Assembly (NCBI GenBank): GCA_016710685.1
Contig: JADJVC010000018.1
Coordinates: 1-48,574 of the forward strand
Source of the DNA: Flavobacteriales bacterium
GTDB lineage: Bacteria; Bacteroidota; Bacteroidia; Flavobacteriales_F; PHOS-HE28
DNA length: 48,574 nucleotides
Reading direction: 5' to 3'
In this document: piece after piece, positions 1 through 10,159 of the stretch
Position numbering within the stretch: the first letter of the stretch is position 1
How the letters are laid out: each line of letters starts with the position of its first letter
Made by a program: the position numbers and the translations under genes
Notes under the pieces: generated by a model
Databases searched by the model: none
What the model saw: the letters and a program-made list of their open reading frames with translations, nothing else
What the model was told of the DNA's origin: nothing

Positions 1-18
1 GAACGTATAAGGTCAGGG

Positions 19-3000
19 GTTGGATCGTATCCGTGTCAAAGATCGCATTGAGAGCAAACCACGACTGATCCTCATAATACGTGGCATCGAACTCGTTGGA
101 TCGTATCCGTGTCAAAGATCGCATTGAGAGCAAACCACGACCCCTTGTTTGCCATATCTCAGGACAAAGTTGGATCGTATCCGTGTCAAAGATCGCATTG
201 AGAGCAAACCACGACTACCTGAACGCCGTACCAACAAGCACAGAAGTTGGATCGTATCCCTGTCAAAGATCGCATTGAGAGCAAACCACGACTCAACTCC
301 ATTCTCTTGCAATGGGTGGAACGTTGGATCGTATCCGTGTCAAAGATCGCATTGAGAGCAAACCACGACTGTGTTACACATTTCAGCCGAAGCGTGATCG
401 TTGGATCGTATCCGTGTCAAAGATCGCATTGAGAGCAAACCACGACTCAGCGGCGTGTATCCGCACATCACCGAGTTGGATCGTATCCGTGTCAAAGATC
501 GCTGTGAGAGCAAACCACGACCAGTCGCAGAACATCGTCGGGAACGCTGGTTGGATCGTATCCGTGTCAAAGATCGCATTGAGAGCAAACCACGACCGAT
601 CCCGCTGGTGATCCGGTGGATGACACTTGTTGGATGTTGGATCGTATCCGTGTCAAAGATCGCATTGAGAGCAAACCACGACGGGTCCGCCGTGTATGCC
701 GCCTCGATCAGCGTTGGATCGTATCCGTGTCAAAGATCGCATTGAGAGCAAACCACGACCTATCCCTTGCAGTACCGTTGCCGGATACGGTTGGATCGTA
801 TCCGTGTCAAAGATCGCATTGAGAGCAAACCACGACCGGCAGCACTCTGCATCCTTTACGCAGATAGTGTTGGATCGTATCCGTGTCAAAGATCGCATTG
901 AGAGCAAACCACGACTAGCGACCTCCTGCGCCGGTGTCGTGGCCTGTTGGATCGTATCCGTGTCAAAGATCGCATTGAGAGCAAACCACGACACGTTGGC
1001 TTGCTCTTGGTTCATGAGTTCTGTTGGATCGTATCCGTGTCAAAGATCGCATTGAGAGCAAACCACGACTCGGCGGCGTTCATAGATACCTATCTATCTG
1101 TTGGATCGTATCCGTGTCAAAGATCGCATTGAGAGCAAACCACGACTTCGGCGTTGGGCGAACCTTTCAAAGGAAGTTGGATCGTATCCGTGTCAAAGAT
1201 CGCATTGAGAGCAAACCACGACTTGCGAGAGATGCCACAACCTATCGCATAGGGTTGGATCGTATCCGTGTCAAAGATCGCATTGAGAGCAAACCACGAC
1301 ATTGAACGCGGATTGAAATGAGCACCCGCCGTTGGATCGTATCCGTGTCAAAGATCGCATTGAGAGCAAACCACGACCGCAATGGAGCACAACCTCGAAT
1401 GGCTGCCGTTGGATCGTATCCGTGTCAAAGATCGCATTGAGAGCAAACCACGACAACAAACCTGAGTTCAAATTTGAAAAAGAGTTGGATCGTATCCGTG
1501 TCAAAGATCGCATTGAGAGCAAACCACGACCTGGGGGTGCCGTTCTTGGCGGTTCGCGCGTTGGATCGTATCCGTGTCAAAGATCGCATTGAGAGCAAAC
1601 CACGACCAAGGCGAGTTCGGCAGCGGCTTTGGCGCGGTTGGATCGTATCCGTGTCAAAGATCGCATTGAGAGCAAACCACGACGTGGCATTGGTTTTACA
1701 TCCCACTCTTTTTGTTGGATCGTATCCGTGTCAAAGATCGCATTGAGAGCAAACCACGACAGCAAGCGGGATTTGATGTAACAACACGCCGGTTGGATCG
1801 TATCCGTGTCAAAGATCGCATTGAGAGCAAACCACGACTAGGAGCTGGTAGGCCAGTTCGTCCAGTTGTTGGATCGTATCCGTGTCAAAGATCGCATTGA
1901 GAGCAAACCACGACTGGGCAGCCTGCTCACTATGTTGCCGCGTGGTTGGATCGTATCCGTGTCAAAGATCGCATTGAGAGCAAACCACGACTGCCTGGGC
2001 TTTCTTCAGCAACGCGAACTGTTGGATCGTATCCGTGTCAAAGATCGCATTGAGAGCAAACCACGACCGCAATGCACCGCCTACGCTCCACATGAAGTTG
2101 GATCGTATCCGTGTCAAAGATCGCATTGAGAGCAAACCACGACCTACCCACTTCAACATTTGGAACGACCGTGGTTGGATCGTATCCGTGTCAAAGATCG
2201 CATTGAGAGCAAACCACGACGGATCACGCAAACGGCGATTCTTAAACTCGTTGGATCGTATCCGTGTCAAAGATCGCATTGAGAGCAAACCACGACCGTC
2301 TTGCGTTTGCTATATGTCCAACAAAGTTGGATCGTATCCGTGTCAAAGATCGCATTGAGAGCAAACCACGACATGCGCTGCTGCTTGCCTACGATACTCG
2401 TGGTTGGATCGTATCCGTGTCAAAGATCGCATTGAGAGCAAACCACGACGTCACATGGAATTGGCCTTCGAACCATCCAGTTGGATCGTATCCGTGTCAA
2501 AGATCGCATTGAGAGCAAACCACGACAGCTCAGCGGCGCTGGTCTGCAGCAGCCTTGTTGGATCGTATCCGTGTCAAAGATCGCATTGAGAGCAAACCAC
2601 GACCTACGGAGCAAAGCGGTTCGGCGTTTATTTGTTGGATCGTATCCGTGTCAAAGATCGCATTGAGAGCAAACCACGACATCGACATAAGGAAGATCGC
2701 GAACACGCTGTTGGATCGTATCCGTGTCAAAGATCGCATTGAGAGCAAACCACGACACGTCGCCCTATACATCGGACGCTGCACGGTGTTGGATCGTATC
2801 CGTGTCAAAGATCGCATTGAGAGCAAACCACGACTACGCCGTAACCATACCCTCTTTAACTTGGTTGGATCGTATCCGTGTCAAAGATCGCATTGAGAGC
2901 AAACCACGACTGGTGGATCATTGCGCTGGTGGCTCTTGGTGTTGGATCGTATCCGTGTCAAAGATCGCATTGAGAGCAAACCACGACGATACGCAGAGGT

Positions 3001-6000
3001 CTTCTTCGCCATCTGTTGCTCTTAGTTGTTGGATCGTATCCGTGTCAAAGATCGCATTGAGAGCAAACCACGACGCAGCCAATGTGGGAGGCGATACGCA
3101 GAGGGTTGGATCGTATCCGTGTCAAAGATCGCATTGAGAGCAAACCACGACCTCAACGAAATAAAGCGGGCGCAAGAAATCGTTGGATCGTATCCGTGTC
3201 AAAGATCGCATTGAGAGCAAACCACGACAAAGCGGTCATATGGCAAAGATAGTCAAAGGTTGGATCGTATCCGTGTCAAAGATCGCATTGAGAGCAAACC
3301 ACGACTGCTACCTCCCAATAAACCAGCTGTCACCTGTTGGATCGTATCCGTGTCAAAGATCGCATTGAGAGCAAACCACGACGCGGAAACCGTGCATCAA
3401 AAGGGTGCTTCGTTGGATCGTATCCGTGTCAAAGATCGCATTGAGAGCAAACCACGACCGCTGCACCATCGAAAGCGTGCACCGCCCGCGTTGGATCGTA
3501 TCCGTGTCAAAGATCGCAAAGTTGGATCGTATCCGTGTCAAAGATCGCATTGAGAGCAAACCACGACTCAAGGCACCGTGTCCACCACCACGTCGCGAGT
3601 TGGATCGTATCCGTGTCAAAGATCGCATTGAGAGCAAACCACGACTTCATCCACTTTCACCTTCCCGAAGCGGATGTTGGATCGTATCCGTGTCAAAGAT
3701 CGCATTGAGAGCAAACCACGACGCGCGCACTATGCGGACAACAGCAAGAACTGTTGGATCGTATCCGTGTCAAAGATCGCATTGAGAGCAAACCACGACA
3801 GGACTGGATGGCAAAGGACGAAGATGGCTGTTGGATCGTATCCGTGTCAAAGATCGCATTGAGAGCAAACCACGACCACGGCCAATGTTGCCGGGCATGT
3901 TGGCGCGTTGGATCGTATCCGTGTCAAAGATCGCATTGAGAGCAAACCACGACCTCAAGAATGGTGATGTAGATGCGGCGTTGGTTGGATCGTATCCGTG
4001 TCAAAGATCGCATTGAGAGCAAACCACGACTCGGCGTACGTAGTTTACGTCGCTTGCCAAGTTGGATCGTATCCGTGTCAAAGATCGCATTGAGAGCAAA
4101 CCACGACCCCGGATCTGCTCATCGCCGCGCCGAAGCAGTTGGATCGTATCCGTGTCAAAGATCGCATTGAGAGCAAACCACGACATCGTAACGATTATGT
4201 ATTTAAGTGTATGTGTTGGATCGTATCCGTGTCAAAGATCGCATTGAGAGCAAACCACGACGATAGCTTCGCCTTCAAGTACACGGAGAAGGTTGGATCG
4301 TATCCGTGTCAAAGATCGCATTGAGAGCAAACCACGACTTGAACCCTGAAGCCACTCCTGTGAACGTGTTGGATCGTATCCGTGTCAAAGATCGCATTGA
4401 GAGCAAACCACGACATCAGCCAGTAACAACTGCGTTCCAGGGTGTTGGATCGTATCCGTGTCAAAGATCGCATTGAGAGCAAACCACGACAGCCCATTGA
4501 TCCGGGGTGTGTTCGAGGGCGTTGGATCGTATCCGTGTCAAAGATCGCATTGAGAGCAAACCACGACACGGTCTCAGCGATAAAGTGTGGTACCGCGTTG
4601 GATCGTATCCGTGTCAAAGATCGCATTGAGAGCAAACCACGACTGTGCGAATGGAGCTTGCGCCCGACGGGCGGTTGGATCGTATCCGTGTCAAAGATCG
4701 CATTGAGAGCAAACCACGACTGCGGTGGGAGAACGCCGGTCCCGGTGTACGTTGGATCGTATCCGTGTCAAAGATCGCATTGAGAGCAAACCACGACCTA
4801 CCCCGGCCGCCCCGGGATGGCTCCCGTTGGATCGTATCCGTGTCAAAGATCGCATTGAGAGCAAACCACGACTAAAAGCTCAAGCTCGTGCTCGTTGCCG
4901 AGGTTGGATCGTATCCGTGTCAAAGATCGCATTGAGAGCAAACCACGACTTAATTACGTATATCCACAAGTTATGGGTAGTTGGATCGTATCCGTGTCAA
5001 AGATCGCATTGAGAGCAAACCACGACATCCAGAGCGAAGCGATCCCATTACCGTTGTTGGATCGTATCCGTGTCAAAGATCGCATTGAGAGCAAACCACG
5101 ACCTCTGCCGACAGCGTGAAGGAACTTCACATGTTGGATCGTATCCGTGTCAAAGATCGCATTGAGAGCAAACCACGACCTGCCTGCACCAACATCCACC
5201 CTGCGGTCGGTTGGATCGTATCCGTGTCAAAGATCGCATTGAGAGCAAACCACGACTGCACGCCAGCGCGTTGGACTTGTGTTGAGGTTGGATCGTATCC
5301 GTGTCAAAGATCGCATTGAGAGCAAACCACGACCGCAGCCCCAAAAACTTCGACCGTTACGCAGTTGGATCGTATCCGTGTCAAAGATCGCATTGAGAGC
5401 AAACCACGACATCCCGCGCCATGGATTGATGAAATGAACGTTGGATCGTATCCGTGTCAAAGATCGCATTGAGAGCAAACCACGACGTAAACGGCGCATT
5501 GACAATCTGCTAGCAGTTGGATCGTATCCGTGTCAAAGATCGCATTGAGAGCAAACCACGACATTAACGGCAAAATGGCCGCTTGTTGTGCGTTGGATCG
5601 TATCCGTGTCAAAGATCGCATTGAGAGCAAACCACGACCTCCACACGGAGTTTCTTCAGCACGGTACGTTGGATCGTATCCGTGTCAAAGATCGCATTGA
5701 GAGCAAACCACGACGTCACAGTGCCCACGATCGGGGCTGCAGGTGTTGGATCGTATCCGTGTCAAAGATCGCATTGAGAGCAAACCACGACTGATGGGTG
5801 TTCAGGCCATGGGACGATAACAGTTGGATCGTATCCGTGTCAAAGATCGCATTGAGAGCAAACCACGACTGCGGAAGAGGGTTGCACAGTTCCACCGCAG
5901 TTGGATCGTATCCGTGTCAAAGATCGCATTGAGAGCAAACCACGACATCACGCCGGCGTAGATTCGTTCGCCGCTTTGTTGGATCGTATCCGTGTCAAAG

Positions 6001-6251
6001 ATCGCATTGAGAGCAAACCACGACCCACTTTCTTCCAGCAGGCGATGCCGCTGCGTTGGATCGTATCCGTGTCAAAGATCGCATTGAGAGCAAACCACGA
6101 CGGGGGTAGTAAAACGTGCCGTCCTGCCGTCGTTGGATCGTATCCGTGTCAAAGATCGCATTGAGAGCAAACCACGACAGCGCGGAGGGTGTCGCCCTTC
6201 GCCAGTTGGATCGTATCCGTGTCAAAGATCGCATTGAGAGCAAACCACGAC
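19..6251 (-). CRISPR. Large type II-C-like CRISPR array
   Basis: The array has 81 full 47-nt repeats and one truncated copy, at a period of about 77 nt, with spacers mostly 29-31 nt. On the + strand each repeat begins GTTGGATCG and ends CCACGAC. On the minus strand it begins GTCGTGGTTTGCTCTCAA and has ATCTTTGA in the middle. From memory this matches Bacteroidota type II-C (Cas9) repeats, which start GTTGTGATTTGCTTTCAA and contain ATCTTTGA, so I infer transcription on the minus strand. Nearly all repeats are identical. Exceptions are one substitution (position 260), two substitutions (503-504) and a truncated copy (3490-3520). Variant repeats at the left and perfect ones at the right suggest the leader lies at the right edge. 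No cas gene or tracrRNA anti-repeat is visible in the window; they probably lie left of position 1. Odd spacers are at 597-635 (39 nt) and 2988-3027 (40 nt). Confidence 0.97.
3490..3520 (-). repeat. Truncated CRISPR repeat abutting a full repeat
   Basis: This 31-nt piece consists of repeat sequence only and is followed directly by a full repeat at 3521 with no spacer between them. Read on the minus strand, it lacks the first seven bases of the repeat and an internal nine bases lying between two TGC trinucleotides. That is what slippage or recombination across TGC would leave. Confidence 0.85.
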
Positions 6252-6298
6252 TGTAAAATGCAAACTAACAACGGACAACTAACAACTAAACCCCACCC
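6252..6298 (-). promoter_or_regulatory. Putative CRISPR leader, partly heptamer repeats
   Basis: This AT-rich, gene-free stretch lies between the last perfect repeat and fabG. On the array's inferred transcribed strand it is directly upstream, so it is the natural leader position. Bases 6263-6290 are four heptamers in register: AACTAAC occurs twice and AACGGAC and AACTAAA once each. On the minus strand TTAGTTTG, next to the repeats, resembles the Bacteroidota -7 box (TAnnTTTG). The leader role is inferred only from array polarity. The segment is short and could equally be ordinary spacer DNA. Confidence 0.4.
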
Positions 6299-6306
6299 TA
6301 TCTTCG
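6299..6306 (+). promoter_or_regulatory. Possible -7 box of fabG
   Basis: TATCTTCG lies four bases before the fabG ATG. Similar boxes lie close to other start codons here (TTACTTTC at 23923 and 29740, GATCTTTG at 15777). It resembles the Bacteroidota consensus TAnnTTTG. No convincing -33 element was seen. Confidence 0.35.
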
Positions 6307-6310
6307 CCCC

Positions 6311-7057
6311 ATGGCACTATTACAAGGCAAGACAGCCCTCGTTACCGGCGGTACGCGGGGCATTGGCAGGGGCATTGTGGAACGCTTTCTGGAGGAAGGC
6401 GCGGATGTCGCATTCACCTACGTGAGCAGCCCGGAGAAGGCGAACGCGCTGGCGGCGGAACTGGGCAAAGGCGGCCGCAAGGTGCTCGCCATCCAGAGCA
6501 ATGCGGGCGATTTCACTGCGGCGCAGGCTGCTGTGGACCAAGTGGTGGAAGCTTGGGGCAAGCTGGATATTTTGGTGAACAACGCGGGCATCACGAAGGA
6601 CCAGCTGCTGATGCGCATGAGCGAGGCCGACTTCGACGCGGTGATCGCCACCAACCTGAAGAGCGTGTTCAACATGACCAAGGCGGTGATGCGCACCATG
6701 CTGAAGCAGAAGAGCGGCAGCATCATCAACATGAGCAGTGTGGTTGGCGTGAAGGGCAATGCTGGCCAAGCGAACTACGCGGCCAGCAAGGCGGGCGTCA
6801 TCGGCTTTACCAAGAGCGTCGCGCTGGAATTGGGCAGTCGCAACATCCGCAGCAACGCAGTGGCTCCGGGTTTTATTGAAACGGAAATGACCGGTGCGTT
6901 GGACGAAAAGACAGTCCAGGGCTGGCGCGATAGCATTCCCTTGAAGCGCGGGGGCACACCTACGGACGTGGCGAATACCTGCGTTTTCCTCGGCAGCGAC
7001 CTCAGCACGTACATCACTGGTCAAACGCTGCATGTGTGTGGCGGTATGTTGACGTGA
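6311..7057 (+). CDS. fabG: 3-oxoacyl-ACP reductase FabG
   Basis: This is a short-chain dehydrogenase that reduces 3-oxoacyl-ACP with NADPH in the fatty acid elongation cycle, in the cytoplasm. The 248-residue length is typical of the family. The Rossmann glycine motif TGGTRGIG is at 12-19, NNAG at 90-93, and the catalytic Ser143, Tyr156 and Lys160 (YAASK) have the same spacing as in E. coli FabG. The APGFIETEMT stretch at 185-194 is also characteristic. The ATG is the first in frame and sits right after a TATCTTCG promoter-like box. It stands alone: the CRISPR array is upstream and a repeat-rich gap is downstream. A different SDR function is possible, but the match to FabG is strong along its length. 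Confidence 0.93.
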   Translation: MALLQGKTALVTGGTRGIGRGIVERFLEEGADVAFTYVSSPEKANALAAELGKGGRKVLAIQSNAGDFTAAQAAVDQVVEAWGKLDILVNNAGITKDQLLMRMSEADFDAVIATNLKSVFNMTKAVMRTMLKQKSGSIINMSSVVGVKGNAGQANYAASKAGVIGFTKSVALELGSRNIRSNAVAPGFIETEMTGALDEKTVQGWRDSIPLKRGGTPTDVANTCVFLGSDLSTYITGQTLHVCGGMLT

Positions 7058-7066
7058 GGAAGGTTT

Positions 7067-7110
7067 TTTCAACCGCAACGACGCTACGACGCAACGGTAA
7101 CGCAACGGAA
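7067..7110. repeat. CGCAACG octamer element, copy 1
   Basis: Degenerate tandem copies of the octamer NCGCAACG begin just after the fabG stop and are preceded by TTCAACC. A closely matching element with the same layout lies at 14867-14910, just after another gene's stop. Its function is unknown. Confidence 0.6.
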
Positions 7111-7200
7111 TGCTTTTGGGATTGACTCCAAGCTTACTAACGGTCGGGTGAAATGCAGTCTTGTCTGTGATCACGCACGTTGCGGCAACGGCTCTTAATT

Positions 7201-7232
7201 TTCTGATCGTCTGATTTTCTGATCATCTGATC
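7201..7232. repeat. Four in-register octamers (NTCTGATN)
   Basis: Four consecutive 8-mers share the core TCTGAT in exact 8-nt register: TTCTGATC twice, GTCTGATT and ATCTGATC. They lie in the fabG to 7266 gap. This is one of several short-period arrays in the gaps of this genome. Confidence 0.7.
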
Positions 7233-7265
7233 ACCTAACCCTACGTTCTCCCGACATTTGCGCCC

Positions 7266-9350
7266 GTGAATCTTACTACTGCTCATTCCCTTTGGCTCGC
7301 GCCGCTCTGCTTGTTGCTCGGTATTGGCTGCGCTTGGCTGCTTTACCGGGGAAGTCGGGAGCGCCACGGCTGGGGTTCGGGCATGCAGTGGACCTTGGGC
7401 ACGTTGCGTGCGTTGGCCATTGCGCTCATCGCCTTTTTCTTGCTGGAGCCCTTGGTGCGCATACAGTTGCGCGAAGTGCGCAAGCCCGTTGTGGTGGTGG
7501 CGCACGACGGCTCGTCCTCGCTCCTGGCCACCGGTGATAGCGCTGCGTTCAAGGCTGAATACGCCGAACGCTTGCGGAGGCTCACGGAAGAACTGGGCGA
7601 CAAGTATGAGGTGCGGCCGTTCACTTACGGCAGCGCGGTTTCCGAGGGACTCGACTTCAAGCAGGGTGAAGGCAACACAGACATCGACCAGTTGTTCCGC
7701 GCGGTGTACGACCGCTTCGCTGGCACGGACTTAGGCGCGGTGGTGATCGATGGCGACGGTATCTACAACCGGGGCCGCGACCCGGTGCAAAGTGCGGAAC
7801 GCCTTGGAGTGCCTGTCTTCGCTGTGGAATTGGGCGACACCACCATCTACCCCGATCTGCAATTGCGCGATGTGGAATACAACCGCATCACCTACCTCGG
7901 CAACGACTTCCCGGTGCTTGTGCGCGTGCAGGCGCACCACTTAAAAGGCCGCGGCACACGCGTAGTCGTTACCAAAGGCGGGAAGGAAATGTCGGCGAAG
8001 GACATTTCTATCTCCGGCGATCCCTATTTCGTTGAGATTCCCTTGATGGTGAAGGCTGAAGCTTCGGGTTTGCAACGCTACACGGTCTCGCTGCGCGCGA
8101 TCGAGGGTGAGGCCACATTAGCCAACAACAGCCAAGACATTTTTGTGGAGGTGCTGGACGATCGGCGTAAAGTGCTGGTACTGGAAAACGCGCCGCACCC
8201 CGACGTGGCGGCCATTTCAGAGGCTATGCGCGGCATTGAAGGTTATTCGCTGGAAGTGCGCACGCCTGCCACCTTCACCGGAAAACTGGCGGAATACGAC
8301 CTGGTGGTGCTCCACCAATTGCCCACCGCCCAAGTGGCCATGCAGGACCTGCTGAAGCAGATCGCCGAGCGGCACATCCCCACGTGGACCATTTTGGGTC
8401 AGGCCAGCGACCTGCGCCAAGCCAGCGGCACAGCCACGGGCATTGACATACAAGGTGGGCGTGGCAGCTTCAATGACGTGCAAGCCACGGTGGATAAGAA
8501 CTTCAGCTTGTTCACCTTGGATGCCGAAGACATCCGGGCGTTCGAACGTTTTCCGCCGTTGCAGGTACCGTTCGGGCAGTATGCACTTGGCCGGTCAGCT
8601 ATCGCATTAATGGCGCAACGCATCGGATCCGTTGCCACCACCTATCCCCTGTTCGCATTCCAAAGCAACACGGAACGACGCACCGCAGTGACCTGCGGCG
8701 AAGGCCTTTGGCGTTGGCGTTTGGCGGACATGCAGCAAAGCAACACCACCGCGCATTTCGACAAACTGGTGCGGCAGACCGTGCAATTCCTTGCGTTGAA
8801 GCAGGACAAAAGCCGCTTCCGTGTAAAGCCTCAGCGGGAGTATGCCGAGAATGAAAAAGTGGGCATCGATGCGGAACTCTACAACGCCAGCTATGAGCCG
8901 GTGAACAGCGCTGAAGCCACGATCATGTTGAAGGATGAGGCCGGGCATGAACTCGCATACACCTTCAGCCCCAGCGGTACCGGCTACCATTTGGATGCGG
9001 GCTTGTTACCTGCAGGACGCTACACCTGGACTGCGGGCACCACATTGGAAAAGGAGCGCCTCACCGCCAAGGGTGAATTCCTCGTGAAACCCTTGGTGGC
9101 CGAGCGCGTCAGCACGGTGGCGGACCATTCGCTGTGGCAAAGCATCGCCGCACGCACCAACGGCATCGCCGTACAGCCGGACAGCATGTCGAAGATCGCC
9201 GAAGCCATGGCCGAGCGCCCGGAAATGAAAGCGCGCTCGTATGCGCATGACAGTTTCAGCGATCTGATCGGGCTGCGTTGGTTGTTCTTGCCGATCCTGT
9301 TGATGTTGACCGCAGAGTGGGCATTGCGGAGAAGGAAAGGGACTTACTGA
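7266..9350 (+). CDS. vWA-like membrane protein, Bacteroidota type
   Basis: This 694-residue protein starts at GTG. Two hydrophobic helices lie near the N-terminus (about 8-27 and 43-64), followed by a large soluble region and a last helix near 667-687 (LRWLFLPILLML) with a positive RRRK tail. The layout suggests an inner-membrane protein with a big domain between the anchors. After helix two, KPVVVVAHDGSSS (73-85) keeps a DxSxS metal-binding pattern of von Willebrand A domains. Residues about 300-400 (RKVLVLENAPHPD onward) resemble the class I glutamine-amidotransferase-like fold often fused in this family. I recognise the family architecture but know no function; BatA-like or aerotolerance-operon proteins are the nearest named relatives. 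The DUF218 gene starts 2 nt after its stop, so the two are probably one operon. Confidence 0.6.
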   Translation: MNLTTAHSLWLAPLCLLLGIGCAWLLYRGSRERHGWGSGMQWTLGTLRALAIALIAFFLLEPLVRIQLREVRKPVVVVAHDGSSSLLATGDSAAFKAEYAERLRRLTEELGDKYEVRPFTYGSAVSEGLDFKQGEGNTDIDQLFRAVYDRFAGTDLGAVVIDGDGIYNRGRDPVQSAERLGVPVFAVELGDTTIYPDLQLRDVEYNRITYLGNDFPVLVRVQAHHLKGRGTRVVVTKGGKEMSAKDISISGDPYFVEIPLMVKAEASGLQRYTVSLRAIEGEATLANNSQDIFVEVLDDRRKVLVLENAPHPDVAAISEAMRGIEGYSLEVRTPATFTGKLAEYDLVVLHQLPTAQVAMQDLLKQIAERHIPTWTILGQASDLRQASGTATGIDIQGGRGSFNDVQATVDKNFSLFTLDAEDIRAFERFPPLQVPFGQYALGRSAIALMAQRIGSVATTYPLFAFQSNTERRTAVTCGEGLWRWRLADMQQSNTTAHFDKLVRQTVQFLALKQDKSRFRVKPQREYAENEKVGIDAELYNASYEPVNSAEATIMLKDEAGHELAYTFSPSGTGYHLDAGLLPAGRYTWTAGTTLEKERLTAKGEFLVKPLVAERVSTVADHSLWQSIAARTNGIAVQPDSMSKIAEAMAERPEMKARSYAHDSFSDLIGLRWLFLPILLMLTAEWALRRRKGTY

Positions 9351-9352
9351 AC

Positions 9353-10012
9353 ATGGAAATTGCGCAGAGCGAAGGCTCGCTTCAGAAAAGTTGGTCCAAC
9401 TATCCGCAATGGGCAAAGGCCCTTTTCATCCTCGCCTTCTTATTCGGGGTTCTATTCTGGTTGCGCATGCCGATCATTCGTGCATTGGGCAACAACCTGA
9501 TCACCGAAGATCCACTGGCGCATGCCGATGCGGTGCTGGTCTTGGGCGGCTCTGCGATGGACCGCGGATCCGAAGCAGCACGGCTTTACGGCAAGGGCAT
9601 TTCAGATCGTTTCGTTTTCACCGGGGCACCGGTACCGAACGCCTTGGCAGCTTTGGGCATTGACAGCACGGAATCGCAATGCACGCGCAACATCGCGGTG
9701 ATGGAAGGCATTCCGGTGGAAAAGACCACAGCGTTGATCGTCGGAACCAGCACGTGGGAAGAGGCCGAAGCACTGTTGGATTGGAGCAAGCAGATCGGTG
9801 CGGACACGGTGATGATCGTGTCCAACCGGTTCCATTTGCGGCGTGTGCGTTTCGTGTTCAAAGAGCGCTTCAACAAGGCGGGCATCACCGTGCTGTTGCA
9901 TGGCGCACCGGCCTCCACGTTTCAGGAATCCAGCTGGTGGACCAGTGAAGAGGGCTTGATCATGTTGAACAACGAGTACGTTAAGCTGGCGTACTACCAC
10001 ATCAAGTATTAA
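9353..10012 (+). CDS. DUF218 (YdcF/SanA-like) membrane protein
   Basis: The protein has 219 residues from the ATG at 9353, two bases after the upstream stop. An earlier in-frame start at 9278 would overlap the previous gene by 73 nt and is less likely. One membrane helix lies at about 20-40 (AKALFILAFLFGVLFWL). It is followed by a DUF218 domain with ADAVLVLGGS, an RGSEAARLYGKG segment and TSTWEEAEALL, ending in NRFHLRRVRFVFKE. DUF218 proteins include SanA, ElyC and YdcF, linked in enterobacteria to envelope barrier function. The exact role here is unknown. It is probably cotranscribed with the vWA-like gene. A strong heptamer hairpin follows the stop. Confidence 0.75.
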   Translation: MEIAQSEGSLQKSWSNYPQWAKALFILAFLFGVLFWLRMPIIRALGNNLITEDPLAHADAVLVLGGSAMDRGSEAARLYGKGISDRFVFTGAPVPNALAALGIDSTESQCTRNIAVMEGIPVEKTTALIVGTSTWEEAEALLDWSKQIGADTVMIVSNRFHLRRVRFVFKERFNKAGITVLLHGAPASTFQESSWWTSEEGLIMLNNEYVKLAYYHIKY

Positions 10013-10077
10013 AAAACATTCTGTCTTGCAAGAACTTCCGAGGTAAACAACACTTCAGCACGCGTTGAGAATGCGCA

Positions 10078-10155
10078 AATTCCTAATTCCTAATTTCCGG
10101 GAAGCCGCTTCGGCAGCCGGAATTAGGAATTAGGAATTAGCAATCAGGAATTAGA
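10078..10155. terminator. Bidirectional heptamer hairpin terminator
   Basis: The left arm repeats AATTCCT and the right arm repeats AATTAGG (variants AATTAGC and AATCAGG), all in 7-nt register and meeting at TTCCGG and CCGG around a loop at 10101-10116. The arms pair over more than 20 bases. It sits between two convergent genes (stops at 10012 and 10160), as expected for a shared terminator, but the heptamer build is unusual. Confidence 0.65.
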
Positions 10156-10159
10156 AGTT

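Noticed and set aside
1992..5667. Spacers at 1992 and 5639 share TTTCTTCAGCA
   Set aside because: An 11-base match among about 80 spacers is expected by chance, and the spacers are not adjacent.
19..6251. A promoter inside each CRISPR repeat (GATCTTTG on the minus strand)
   Set aside because: The box resembles TAnnTTTG, but the TTTG upstream of it is only 10 nt away, too close for a -33 element.
81..6425. Many short open frames coding repeated LDRIRVKDRIESKPR-like or WFALNAIFDTDTIQ-like segments
   Set aside because: They are translations of the CRISPR repeat in several frames on both strands; spacing and spacers show they are not genes.
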